Origin: Nitrospirota bacterium | Lineage (GTDB): Bacteria > Nitrospirota > Thermodesulfovibrionia > Thermodesulfovibrionales > Dissulfurispiraceae | Assembly: GCA_009773415.1 (NCBI GenBank) | Contig: WSNO01000005.1 | Span: 51,163 to 115,162, forward strand | Length of the DNA stretch: 64,000 bases | Direction of reading: 5' to 3' | Shown here: positions 17,571 to 25,735 of the stretch, in pieces | How positions within the stretch are numbered: position 1 is the first letter of the stretch | How the letters are laid out: every line of letters begins with the position of its first letter | The notes under the pieces: generated by a model | What the model saw: the letters and a program-made list of their open reading frames with translations, nothing else | Databases searched by the model: none | What the model was told of the DNA's origin: nothing | Translations under genes and position numbers: made by a program

Positions 17571-18790
17571 CAGGCTGTCAGCGCAAGGCGGGCAACATGA
17601 TCCGCAACCCGCTCCGTCGCATGTTTCTGAAGAAAAACAGAACGGACAAGACGAAACTGCTCAAGGCAGTCAGAACGGTATGCGCTATCGGCCATAAGAC
17701 GAAGCACTTCGCGGCAAATATTCTTCGCCTGAACCTCATCCTGCAGAAGCTCTGTCGCCCGAAACGGCGAGGCATTCTCTCCCATGGCATCAAGCAGAAT
17801 ATTTGCAAGTGAGATATGCCGGACCCTGACAATGCGCCTGCCGAGCCAGAACGTGATGGGGGACAACCGGTAAATTACCACATAGGGAACCCCCAGCAGA
17901 GCAGCCTGCAGCGTTGACGTCCCTGACGCGATAATTCCGCAATCAGCCGCAATCAGTGCAGACAGCGCGCTGTCAACGATGCGGACGCACCCGGGGACTT
18001 CTTTATCGAGGGTCGACTGCAGCAACGCACGGACGGAAGGATTCAGGTTCGGCGCAACAGGCACAACGTATTCATAGTCAGAATGCCGGTCGCGCAATCC
18101 GCGCAGGGTTTCGGCCAGCGCCGGCAGAAGCGTTGTTATTTCATGGTGTCTGCTGCCGGGCATGACGACAAGCACCGGATGTTCCGGCGAAATGCCGAGC
18201 GCTGTGCGGGCAGCTCGTTTCAGCGTATCAGTGCCAATATCGCTCTCAGAGCAGTTGAACGAACGGAGCACCTGCCGGATCTCATCCATAACCGGATGGC
18301 CGACAAACTCGCAGGGAACTGCGGCTGACGTATAGAGCTGCTCTTCAAAAGGAAGAATAACGGCAAGAAAATCGACAATCTTTTTCATCGTCCGGATTCT
18401 TCCGGGGCGCCATGCCCAGACCTGCGGGCTGACATAGTAAAAGACCGGAATTCCGAGTTCTTTGGCGCGGGCAGCTATCCTCATGTTGAAATCAGGGTAA
18501 TCGATAAGCACAATCACCTGCGGAGGATTGCTTTTGAGTGTCCTGACAACAGCGGCGTAGGATTTGCGGAGCTGATGAAATGAACGGATCGCCTCGATTG
18601 CGCCGAATGAACTGGCGATTCGGGAGAGCAGCCGGACTCCTGCGGCCTCCATCTTCTCTCCGCCGATGCCGCAGATGTCAACGTCGGGGTGGCGCAGTCG
18701 GAGTGTTTCTGCGAGCAAAGAACCGTAAAGCTCACCAGAGCTCTCTCCCGCGATAATCATGACACGATTCGGTGAGGGTTCGTTTCTCAT
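17570..18790 (-). CDS. lpxB: Lipid-A-disaccharide synthase (LpxB)
   Basis: 406 residues, GT19 family. IIAGESSGELYG near the N-terminus and YYVSPQVWAWRPGR in the middle are LpxB signatures. The enzyme joins UDP-2,3-diacyl-glucosamine to lipid X to make the lipid A disaccharide. It lies directly upstream of waaA with a one-base stop/start overlap and 93 bases after the DegT-type aminotransferase gene. That placement is the main reason to link the aminotransferase pair to lipid A. Confidence 0.95.
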   Translation of the reverse strand: MRNEPSPNRVMIIAGESSGELYGSLLAETLRLRHPDVDICGIGGEKMEAAGVRLLSRIASSFGAIEAIRSFHQLRKSYAAVVRTLKSNPPQVIVLIDYPDFNMRIAARAKELGIPVFYYVSPQVWAWRPGRIRTMKKIVDFLAVILPFEEQLYTSAAVPCEFVGHPVMDEIRQVLRSFNCSESDIGTDTLKRAARTALGISPEHPVLVVMPGSRHHEITTLLPALAETLRGLRDRHSDYEYVVPVAPNLNPSVRALLQSTLDKEVPGCVRIVDSALSALIAADCGIIASGTSTLQAALLGVPYVVIYRLSPITFWLGRRIVRVRHISLANILLDAMGENASPFRATELLQDEVQAKNICREVLRLMADSAYRSDCLEQFRLVRSVFLQKHATERVADHVARLALTA

Positions 18791-18883
18791 TTAAAGCAGC
18801 ATACGATCAGAAAGGCCGGCTTGCCGGGCAGGACCGTTCTTCTCTGTAAACGCTGCTCCGTTTGCAACGGATTTCTCTATGAC

Positions 18884-19978
18884 TTACCCCAGACATCTCC
18901 GTATAACCGCAGCCGTTTCCTCAATATCGACCGACTCAAGCTCAGGATACATCGGCAATGAAAGCACCGCGCGGGCAGCGCGCTCGCTGACCGGGAAGTC
19001 GCCTTCCCGATATCCGTAAGGCTGCATCGCCTCCTGCATATGAAGCGGAATCGGGTAGTAGACCACTGAAGGGATTCCGCTCTCTTTCAGCGCCTGCTGG
19101 ATACGGTCGCGCTGAGGACTCTGTATCGTGTACTGATTGTATACATGGAATGCGCCCGGCTTCTCGACCGGACAGGCAACCGCGTCTGCAAGCAGTTTCG
19201 TATACAGTGATGCCTTCTCGCGGCGTTTCCGGTTGTACTCGTCAATGTGCTTCATCTTTATAAAAAGAATGGCGGCCTGAATCTCATCAAGACGGCTGTT
19301 GTATCCCAAACATTCGTGGCGATAGCCGCCCCTGGAGCCGTGATTCCGCAGTTTCCTGATATCGGCAGCCATGTCGGCATTGTTCAGCGCAAGCATGCCG
19401 CCGTCACCGTAGCCGCCGAGGTTTTTACTCGGATAGAAACTGAAACAGCCTGCTGCGCCGAAACTGCCGGTTTTTTTGCCGTGCAGCGATGCCCCGAACG
19501 ATTGCGCGCAGTCTTCAACGACAGGGAGCTCATGTTTTTCAGCAATGCGGACGATTTCATCCATGTCCGCAGGGTGGCCGAAAATGTGTACCGGCAGAAT
19601 CGCCTTTGTTTTTTTTGTGATCTTCGCTTCTATCTGATTAGGATCCAGATTGCAGGTGTCCGGCTCGACATCGACAAAGACCGGGGTTGCGCCGACATAC
19701 ATGATAGCCTCGGCGGTCGCAAAAAAAGTAAACGGGGTCGTGATAACCTCATCGCCCCGCCCGATGCCGAGCGCACGGACTGCGAGGTGCAGTGCATCGG
19801 TCCCCGACGCAACTCCTATCGCCTCCTGCATGCCGTGATATGCCCTTACCTTCTCCTCAAGCGCCGCGCCTTTTTTGCCCAGCACATAATGCGCGCTTTC
19901 AAGCACCTCATTGACACTCTCGATAATCTCATCCTTGATGGTGAGATACTGTTTCTTCAAATCCAGCATTGGTTTCAT
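18884..19978 (-). CDS. DegT/DnrJ/EryC1 sugar aminotransferase, GnnB-like candidate
   Basis: 364 residues from ATG 19978, which overlaps the preceding stop as ATGA; a 36-codon upstream extension is out of family. It is a PLP enzyme with catalytic Lys185 in SFYPSKNLGGYGDGG and EDCAQSFGA near 155-163. Members transaminate nucleotide-linked keto-sugars. Paired with a Gfo/Idh dehydrogenase and next to lpxB, it fits GnnB, which makes UDP-GlcNAc3N in Acidithiobacillus and Leptospira. WbpE-type aminotransferases of O-antigen synthesis are close relatives and cannot be excluded by sequence reading alone. Confidence 0.85.
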   Translation of the reverse strand: MKPMLDLKKQYLTIKDEIIESVNEVLESAHYVLGKKGAALEEKVRAYHGMQEAIGVASGTDALHLAVRALGIGRGDEVITTPFTFFATAEAIMYVGATPVFVDVEPDTCNLDPNQIEAKITKKTKAILPVHIFGHPADMDEIVRIAEKHELPVVEDCAQSFGASLHGKKTGSFGAAGCFSFYPSKNLGGYGDGGMLALNNADMAADIRKLRNHGSRGGYRHECLGYNSRLDEIQAAILFIKMKHIDEYNRKRREKASLYTKLLADAVACPVEKPGAFHVYNQYTIQSPQRDRIQQALKESGIPSVVYYPIPLHMQEAMQPYGYREGDFPVSERAARAVLSLPMYPELESVDIEETAAVIRRCLG

Positions 19979-20904
19979 GCCTGTTGCCACCTCTTTTTTA
20001 TCATGAATCCCGCCTGCAGGGCGATTGTCAGGGCATCGCGCCCCGTCAGCCCGCATACGCGGGGAGTACTGCGTGTCTGAACGCACGCAATGAAATGCCG
20101 CAACTCTTCCTTGAGCGGTTCCGCCCGCTCGACGGATATGACATCATGGGCAATGGTATTGCCCTGAGCATAATACTTCCTGATTTCCATGGTCTGGTAG
20201 TCCATAACCAGATGACAGTCTTTCTGGTAAACGGTAAGCGTCCGCGACTTGCCCGGAGCAACCCGGCTTGCCGTCAGCAGGGCATTCGTGCCATTTTCAA
20301 AGTCAAGCCATGCTTTGGCAACGTCAATAGTGTTGGTCATCAGTCGCATGCCCGATGCCTTGACCCCAATCACTGCACTCCCCTGCATTATCGAAAGCAC
20401 GATATCGATATCATGAATCATCAGGTCAAGCGTGATGTCTACATCCGTGCCTCTCCCCTGAAACGGAGAAATGCGCTCGGCTTCCAGAAATACCGGATTA
20501 TGGATAAGAGGGGTAAACGCAGAAAGAACAGGATTGAATCTCTCCAAGTGACCGACCTGGATGAGCACGCCTTTTTTATTCGCCTGCTGAATAAGACAGT
20601 CGGCTTCTTCAACAGTCGTTGTAATCGGTTTTTCAATAAGAAGGTCTTTGCCTGCGGCAATGCAGTCCCGTGCGACAGAGTAGTGAGCTGTTGTCGGAGT
20701 AACAATACTCAGGGCATCAACTTTGTCAAGAATGTCGCGATGGTCGCTGAATGCAGCACAACCGTACTGTGACGCAATATCTTCGGCCTGTTTGCGGTTG
20801 GAGTCAACAACCCCGATCAGTTCAACCCCTTCCAGTTCCGCATAAATGCGGGCATGATGCCGCCCCAGATATCCGACCCCGACCACTGCCACACGGGCTT
20901 TCAT
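19975..20904 (-). CDS. Gfo/Idh/MocA oxidoreductase, GnnA-like candidate
   Basis: 309 residues. The Rossmann nucleotide motif is GVGYLG (9-14), the catalytic EKP is in LLIEKPIT near 93-100, and the C-terminal half is the Gfo/Idh substrate domain with HDIDIVL in its active-site strand. It is expected to oxidise a sugar hydroxyl to a ketone with NAD(P). With the following aminotransferase (four-base overlap) it would oxidise C3 of UDP-GlcNAc, as GnnA does. A four-base overlap with the upstream met8-like gene puts it in the same operon. Confidence 0.87.
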   Translation of the reverse strand: MKARVAVVGVGYLGRHHARIYAELEGVELIGVVDSNRKQAEDIASQYGCAAFSDHRDILDKVDALSIVTPTTAHYSVARDCIAAGKDLLIEKPITTTVEEADCLIQQANKKGVLIQVGHLERFNPVLSAFTPLIHNPVFLEAERISPFQGRGTDVDITLDLMIHDIDIVLSIMQGSAVIGVKASGMRLMTNTIDVAKAWLDFENGTNALLTASRVAPGKSRTLTVYQKDCHLVMDYQTMEIRKYYAQGNTIAHDVISVERAEPLKEELRHFIACVQTRSTPRVCGLTGRDALTIALQAGFMIKKRWQQA

Positions 20905-21593
20905 AATTCTCCTTGCTCGTATCGTTTGAATCGTGTCTGCGCCTCTGCCGCCGCAGCGCGATACCCGTGCTCCCGCACTTTGTCCAGCATCGCCTCTGAT
21001 GCAATCTCCCGAAAAAACTGCGCCCGCTTCCGGGGAGACTGAATTGTGCTCATCGCCTTCCTGCGCAACCTTCCGATTAAGGCAAGATAAGCACCCACTT
21101 CAGCAGGATACAGCGCCTCAAGTTCTTTCCGGATCGTCCGGGACAATGCGGGACTTGCGCCGAGAGTCGAAACGGCTATAGTCAACTGCCCACGCTCAAT
21201 GGAAGAAGGTACAATGAAGTTGCCGCATCCCGGTTGATCTGCAACATTGATCAGTCCGGCAGCATCCTTTGCCACCCGTTCGTTGACCGCACTATCGGAC
21301 GTTGCCGCTATCACCAGAAATGCCCCGCGAAGATCTCCCCGGCGGTATTTTTGTGCACTATGCTGAATGGTTCCGTTTGCGCGCAGACGTTCAAGATCCC
21401 GTGTGAGCTGTGGACTCACAACGGTAACGACTGCGCCGGCAGCACAGAGCGAACGCACCTTGCGCGCCGCCACCGCGCCGCCGCCCACAACAACACATTT
21501 TTTGCCCGAAAGATCAAGAAAGGCAGGGTAATAGCTCTTATGCTTTGCTGCGCATGCGCTCCCGCGTTTTTCAGCGGGTAATTTTCCGGGCAT
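20901..21593 (-). CDS. Precorrin-2 dehydrogenase / sirohydrochlorin ferrochelatase (Met8/CysG N-terminal type)
   Basis: 230 residues. YYPAFLDLSGKKCVVVGGGAVA is the typical N-terminus, with the NAD-binding GGGAVAARK. NVADQPGCGNFIVPS and STLGASPALSRTIRKE carry the residues used for oxidation and metal insertion. It converts precorrin-2 to siroheme, the cofactor of sulfite and nitrite reductases, or feeds alternative heme synthesis. The first codons overlap the end of bamD by 23 bases. Its place in a lipid A operon has no obvious functional logic. Confidence 0.88.
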   Translation of the reverse strand: MPGKLPAEKRGSACAAKHKSYYPAFLDLSGKKCVVVGGGAVAARKVRSLCAAGAVVTVVSPQLTRDLERLRANGTIQHSAQKYRRGDLRGAFLVIAATSDSAVNERVAKDAAGLINVADQPGCGNFIVPSSIERGQLTIAVSTLGASPALSRTIRKELEALYPAEVGAYLALIGRLRRKAMSTIQSPRKRAQFFREIASEAMLDKVREHGYRAAAAEAQTRFKRYEQGEL

Positions 21594-22311
21594 CTGCTGC
21601 AGCTTTGCTGTCAGGATACTTCTGGATCAAACGGTTCAGCGCATCTTTTGCCTTGGCCGGCTGTTTCAGGGCGATGTAGGATTTGCCAATCAGCAGGAGT
21701 GCATCATCCGCACGCTTATAATCCGGATAGTCCTTCAGAAGCCCTTCAAAGCGTCCCGCCGCCGCTTCAAACGCGTTCTTTTTATAATAAAACTCGCCGA
21801 CCATCAACTCGCCGTCGGCGATGATGGTCTTGCACTTTTCAATCCGAAGCTCCACAAACTCCCGATAAGGATTGCGGGGGTACATTTCTTTCAGCCGGTA
21901 GAACTCTTTCAGCGCCCGTTTTGCCGTGCCCGCACCCCGATCCGGCGACTCGATCTGCGAATAAAACGCCATGGCAATCTGGTACTGGGCATACGATGCA
22001 TACTGGTTGGCGGGGTACAAATCGAGAAACCGCTGATATTCGGCAACACCTATATCAGGGTCGCCGTCCTTGATATAGGTGTCGGCGATTTTCAACTGGG
22101 CAACCGGCGCCAGTTTTTTGGAGGTGTCCCTGTTTTTGACTTCAACAAGGACCTTTCGGGCCTCCTCGTATTCTTTCTGATCAATGAGTTGATCGGCTTT
22201 TTTGATAAACCGCTCCGCGTCGAATACCTCATCCCGTTTTACTTCCGTTTTCCCGCAGGCGGCAAGGCAGAATGCAATCAGCAGTGAAAGTGCGGCAATC
22301 CCTTTTTTCAT
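21571..22311 (-). CDS. bamD: Outer membrane assembly lipoprotein BamD
   Basis: 246 residues with a signal peptide and lipobox L-A-A-C (Cys19). The mature part is made of TPR-like helical repeats, for example YEEARKVLVEVKNR, GVAEYQRFLDLYPANQYASYAQYQIAMAFY and KAKDALNRLIQKYPDSKAAADA. The A-Q-Y-Q-I-A-M-A-F-Y segment is typical of BamD/ComL. It acts in the BAM complex that folds outer-membrane barrels such as the FadL-type protein in this window. First gene of the leftward envelope operon, divergent from the FG-GAP-like gene. Confidence 0.9.
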   Translation of the reverse strand: MKKGIAALSLLIAFCLAACGKTEVKRDEVFDAERFIKKADQLIDQKEYEEARKVLVEVKNRDTSKKLAPVAQLKIADTYIKDGDPDIGVAEYQRFLDLYPANQYASYAQYQIAMAFYSQIESPDRGAGTAKRALKEFYRLKEMYPRNPYREFVELRIEKCKTIIADGELMVGEFYYKKNAFEAAAGRFEGLLKDYPDYKRADDALLLIGKSYIALKQPAKAKDALNRLIQKYPDSKAAADARKITR

Positions 22312-22318
22312 AAAATAT

Positions 22319-22383
22319 ATTTAACCTTGTATTCATTTTGTAAGTCAAGGACTTTGACTTATGAAAAACCGTTCGGATAAACT
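22319..22383. promoter_or_regulatory. Divergent promoters sharing an inverted repeat
   Basis: Rightward: TTGACT (22354-22359), 18-bp spacer, TAAACT (22378-22383). Leftward: TTGACT (22348-22343), 18-bp spacer, TTAAAT (22324-22319). Both -35 elements are the arms of an inverted repeat, AAGTCAA and TTGACTT, at 22342-22360 with a 5-bp centre. A protein bound there would cover both promoters. Confidence 0.55.
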
Positions 22384-22426
22384 GTAGGTCGGGCAGGAAC
22401 CCGTACTCCCAAATCTGGAGGACTCA

Positions 22427-24187
22427 GTGAAATTGTTCAGAATTCCAGCTCTTTTTTTCATAGCAGCGCTCTGGCTTCTCTTAAGTGCGCTTCCGCTCTC
22501 TGCGGCCGAACAGGTTGCGAAGAAAGAACCTGTTGAAGCGAAGCTGAACGCATTGAAGGATGATCTGCTCGGGTATTTTACCCCGGTCGCAGGTGAAATT
22601 GTCTCTGTGCAGGGGAATACCGTTCAGATAGCCGTTGACGCGAAGACCTCCGTGAAACCTGGCATGCGCCTGCAATCCTTCAAGGAAGGCAGTGGGTTTG
22701 TGCATCCTATTACCCGGGAGCAGTTGGGCAGGGTTGAGATTCCGGTCGGCATAGTCGAGGTTGCCTCGTTCGCAAGCGGGAAGGCGACAGCTTCCATTCT
22801 TGAGGGCTCCCATGAGAGCTTTCAGGGGACAAAGGTAAAGATTCCGGCCACGAAACGCAAGGTTCTCTTTTCCCAAGGGAAAGTCGACTGGTATCTTGGA
22901 AATGCCTACTATCAGCTCCTGCTCGACTCGCAACGCTTCGAGCTTATTGACACCGGGCTGGAAACGGACGATCTGTCCAAGCTTCTTGCAGAGGCAAAAC
23001 AGAAAGGCGCTGAAGCCGCTGTCGTGCTTTCTTCCCAGACCACGGCGGATCAGGTTTCCCTGACCCAGAAGGCATATTGGGCAAAAGACGGCAAGGAGTT
23101 TTCTGGGCAGACCGCTTCTGTCAGCGTCGCCTCGGTGCGTGAACTCCGCATGGCGGCGGGCATGATTGGCTCCGGCGGTGAAATTCTGGTCTCCTATCGG
23201 CTGCCGTTCGGTTCGCGTCGTCTCACTGCCGGGGATTTGAACGGCGACGGCAACCCGGAGATTGTCCTGGTCGGCGGCAACGACGTCCGCGTCTACAAGC
23301 CGGATACGGACCTCAAGCTGCTCTGGGAATTTTCGATCCCAAAAAATGATGAGGTTCTCTGGGCTGATGTCGTCGATCTGAAACAGAACGGCCGCGATGT
23401 TATTGCCCTCACGCTTGTCAGGAGCAGCGGGGACTCCGCCGGAAAAGATACCATTGAATCGAAGACACCGTTTGGACGCGGGGTCACTTCTTTTCTGTAT
23501 GAATTGCAGGGCACTGCCGTCCGCCAGATATGGGAGGGCAGGGACGTTTACCTGCGCGTGCTCGGCAGTGAACTGATTGCCCAGGAGTTCGATCCGCGGG
23601 ACGGATACAGCGGGCCGGTGCTCTCGATGAAATACAACGGCACGACGCTCGTCAAGGATAAAACCATTGCATTGCCGCAGAATGTGAATATCTATGATTT
23701 TCAGATTCTTACGGCCGCTAACGGCTCAAAGGCGATCATCGCTTGGGACGACCGGGGCTTCCTCAACCTCTTCAATGAGAAAAGAATCCGCATCTGGTCC
23801 AGCAGAGAGGAATTCGGCGCCGATATTTTCAGTTACAAGCGGGAAGGCGGCACATTCATGAGCGAGCGCGGCAACTGGACCGTCAAGGACCGGCTTCTTG
23901 CGAAACAGTCAGAAGTCCTCGCGCCGAAGCGCAAGGCGCTTTTGAGCTCTGTAAAGGGGCTCGGCAACGCATCGACCGAGATAAGAAGCTTCTGGTGGAA
24001 CGGCATCTCCCTGGAAGAACGGATATTTGTTGAGAGCATGAACGGCGAAATCTTTGATTATGCGATGTCAGGCGATCGCATCTATGTTATTGCCCGACCG
24101 ATGTTCGGCATCAATTTCAAAAATGTCCTCAAGGGCGAAAATCCGTTTGGTTCGTTGCTGTACGTCTTTTCGACCAAAGGGAAATAG
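22427..24187 (+). CDS. Secreted FG-GAP/VCBS-like protein with a FlgT-like N-terminal part
   Basis: 586 residues from a GTG preceded by TGGAGGA. A cleavable signal peptide ends near LSAAE. Residues about 55-115 (GEIVSVQGNTVQIAVDAKT and onward) resemble the small beta domain found at the C-terminus of FlgT and in related envelope proteins. After residue 230 there is an FG-GAP/VCBS-like beta-propeller repeat with a calcium-type loop, DLNGDGNPEIVLVGG. It is probably periplasmic or outer-membrane associated. It is divergent from bamD and leads a run of envelope lipid genes. I do not recognise a named family. Confidence 0.7.
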   Translation: MKLFRIPALFFIAALWLLLSALPLSAAEQVAKKEPVEAKLNALKDDLLGYFTPVAGEIVSVQGNTVQIAVDAKTSVKPGMRLQSFKEGSGFVHPITREQLGRVEIPVGIVEVASFASGKATASILEGSHESFQGTKVKIPATKRKVLFSQGKVDWYLGNAYYQLLLDSQRFELIDTGLETDDLSKLLAEAKQKGAEAAVVLSSQTTADQVSLTQKAYWAKDGKEFSGQTASVSVASVRELRMAAGMIGSGGEILVSYRLPFGSRRLTAGDLNGDGNPEIVLVGGNDVRVYKPDTDLKLLWEFSIPKNDEVLWADVVDLKQNGRDVIALTLVRSSGDSAGKDTIESKTPFGRGVTSFLYELQGTAVRQIWEGRDVYLRVLGSELIAQEFDPRDGYSGPVLSMKYNGTTLVKDKTIALPQNVNIYDFQILTAANGSKAIIAWDDRGFLNLFNEKRIRIWSSREEFGADIFSYKREGGTFMSERGNWTVKDRLLAKQSEVLAPKRKALLSSVKGLGNASTEIRSFWWNGISLEERIFVESMNGEIFDYAMSGDRIYVIARPMFGINFKNVLKGENPFGSLLYVFSTKGK

Positions 24188-24232
24188 CGTGGTGCTGATA
24201 CAGATGCGGATGTTTCCGCGCGGGGGCAAAGC

Positions 24233-24940
24233 GTGAAGCGCGCTATTCCCCGTCACATCGGCATCATCATGGACGGAAACGGCCGATGGGCAGAAATGCG
24301 CGGGCTGCCTCGTTCCGAAGGACATAAACGTGGAGTGGAACGCGCCAAGGAAATTATGGAGGCTGCCGGTTCGCTTGGGGTGGAAGTCCTCTCTCTCTAC
24401 GCTTTTTCGATCGAAAACTGGCGGCGGCCGGAAGATGAGATCGGCGTCATTATGGGCCTTCTCGAAAACACCCTAAAGCATCAACTTGAAACCTTCATGC
24501 TTGAAAAGATCCGCTTTCGCGTCCTTGGCGACCGCTCCCGTCTGCCTGAGCATATCCGATCGCTTATCGAGATTACCGAGCAGGCGACAGCACACAACAG
24601 CCGCCTGACCGCCCAGTTTGCCCTCAGCTACGGAGGCCGTGATGAAATAATTCGTGCGGTACGGCGTGCCATTCGGGAGCGCATCGAACCGGAACGCATC
24701 ACCGAAGCCCTGTTCAGCTCGATGCTGGATACTGAGGGTCAGCCTGACCCCGATCTTATTGTCCGCACCAGCGGGGAATTGCGGTTGAGCAACTTTCTCC
24801 CGTGGCAGTCAGCCTATGCTGAATTTTACTTTACGGGCACGCTCTGGCCAGACTTTACCCGCCAGGAATTCCTTGACGCAATTCATGACTACCGAATGCG
24901 CGAGCGCAGATTCGGCACCGTCAAGCCCGGAGTGCAATAA
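24233..24940 (+). CDS. uppS: Undecaprenyl diphosphate synthase (UppS/IspU)
   Basis: 235 residues from GTG 24233. HIGIIMDGNGRWAE is the cis-prenyltransferase signature with the catalytic Asp. SLYAFSIENWRRP, RTSGELRLSNFLPWQ and AEFYF complete the conserved regions. It condenses eight isopentenyl units onto farnesyl diphosphate to give the lipid carrier for peptidoglycan and O-antigen. The next gene starts one base after its stop codon. Confidence 0.95.
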   Translation: MKRAIPRHIGIIMDGNGRWAEMRGLPRSEGHKRGVERAKEIMEAAGSLGVEVLSLYAFSIENWRRPEDEIGVIMGLLENTLKHQLETFMLEKIRFRVLGDRSRLPEHIRSLIEITEQATAHNSRLTAQFALSYGGRDEIIRAVRRAIRERIEPERITEALFSSMLDTEGQPDPDLIVRTSGELRLSNFLPWQSAYAEFYFTGTLWPDFTRQEFLDAIHDYRMRERRFGTVKPGVQ

Positions 24941-25735
24941 GTGCACGCGCGCCGGGTGCTTGTTGCTCTCATTGCGGTTCCGCTTTTATACCTCTATGTA
25001 ACGAAACTGCCCGCGCCCTTTTTTCTCATTCTGCTGATGGTCGTCAGCACGCTGGCTCTGCACGAATTCTTCCGGATGTTCCGGGTGCCTGCCCGATTGT
25101 CTGCTCTCGGACTTGTCTGCGGTCTGATGCTTTTTGCCCCGCATATCCTGAACATTGAGCATCCGCTCAATGTTCAGGCGCTGGCAGGGGCTGCCGCGTT
25201 CATGATGCTGGCGACAGTCCGGCTCTTCCTGGTGAAAGATCCGATGCGCTCCTTTGCCGACCTTGCCCCGATTGCCTTCGGGCTGCTCTACATCCCGTCG
25301 CTGCTGATCCCTCAGTGGCTTTTGCGCCTTCAGGGCATTGAATGGATTTTTATGCTCTACCTGTCCGTCTGGATGTCCGACACCCTTGCTTACTATATCG
25401 GCAAAAACTTCGGGACACGCAAGCTCTATCCCGAGATGAGTCCTAAAAAAACGGTTGAAGGCGGGCTCGGCTCACTGCTTGGCGGCACAGCCGTCGGCCT
25501 CGTCTTCGGCTTTTTTGTCATGCCTTCGTGGGGTCCTGTCACCCTCGGATTGTTCGGCATGTTCATCGGCGGCATCACGATAATCGGAGATCTCGTCGAA
25601 TCAATGTTCAAGCGCGATGCCGGCGTGAAAGACTCCGGAACCCTCATTCCCGGTCATGGCGGCGTACTCGACCGCTTTGACAGCGTCCTCTTTGCCGGAC
25701 CGGCACTTTATTTCATGAAGCAGGCATTTGCATGA
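24941..25735 (+). CDS. cdsA: Phosphatidate cytidylyltransferase (CdsA)
   Basis: 264 residues from a GTG that abuts the uppS stop. There are about eight membrane helices. The C-terminal signature includes SDTLAYYIGKNFG, MSPKKTVEGGLGSLLGG and KRDAGVKDSGTLIPGHGGVLDRFDS (this last motif spans 25610-25681). It makes CDP-diacylglycerol for all phospholipids. The uppS-cdsA-dxr-rseP order is a conserved bacterial cluster. Confidence 0.95.
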   Translation: MHARRVLVALIAVPLLYLYVTKLPAPFFLILLMVVSTLALHEFFRMFRVPARLSALGLVCGLMLFAPHILNIEHPLNVQALAGAAAFMMLATVRLFLVKDPMRSFADLAPIAFGLLYIPSLLIPQWLLRLQGIEWIFMLYLSVWMSDTLAYYIGKNFGTRKLYPEMSPKKTVEGGLGSLLGGTAVGLVFGFFVMPSWGPVTLGLFGMFIGGITIIGDLVESMFKRDAGVKDSGTLIPGHGGVLDRFDSVLFAGPALYFMKQAFA

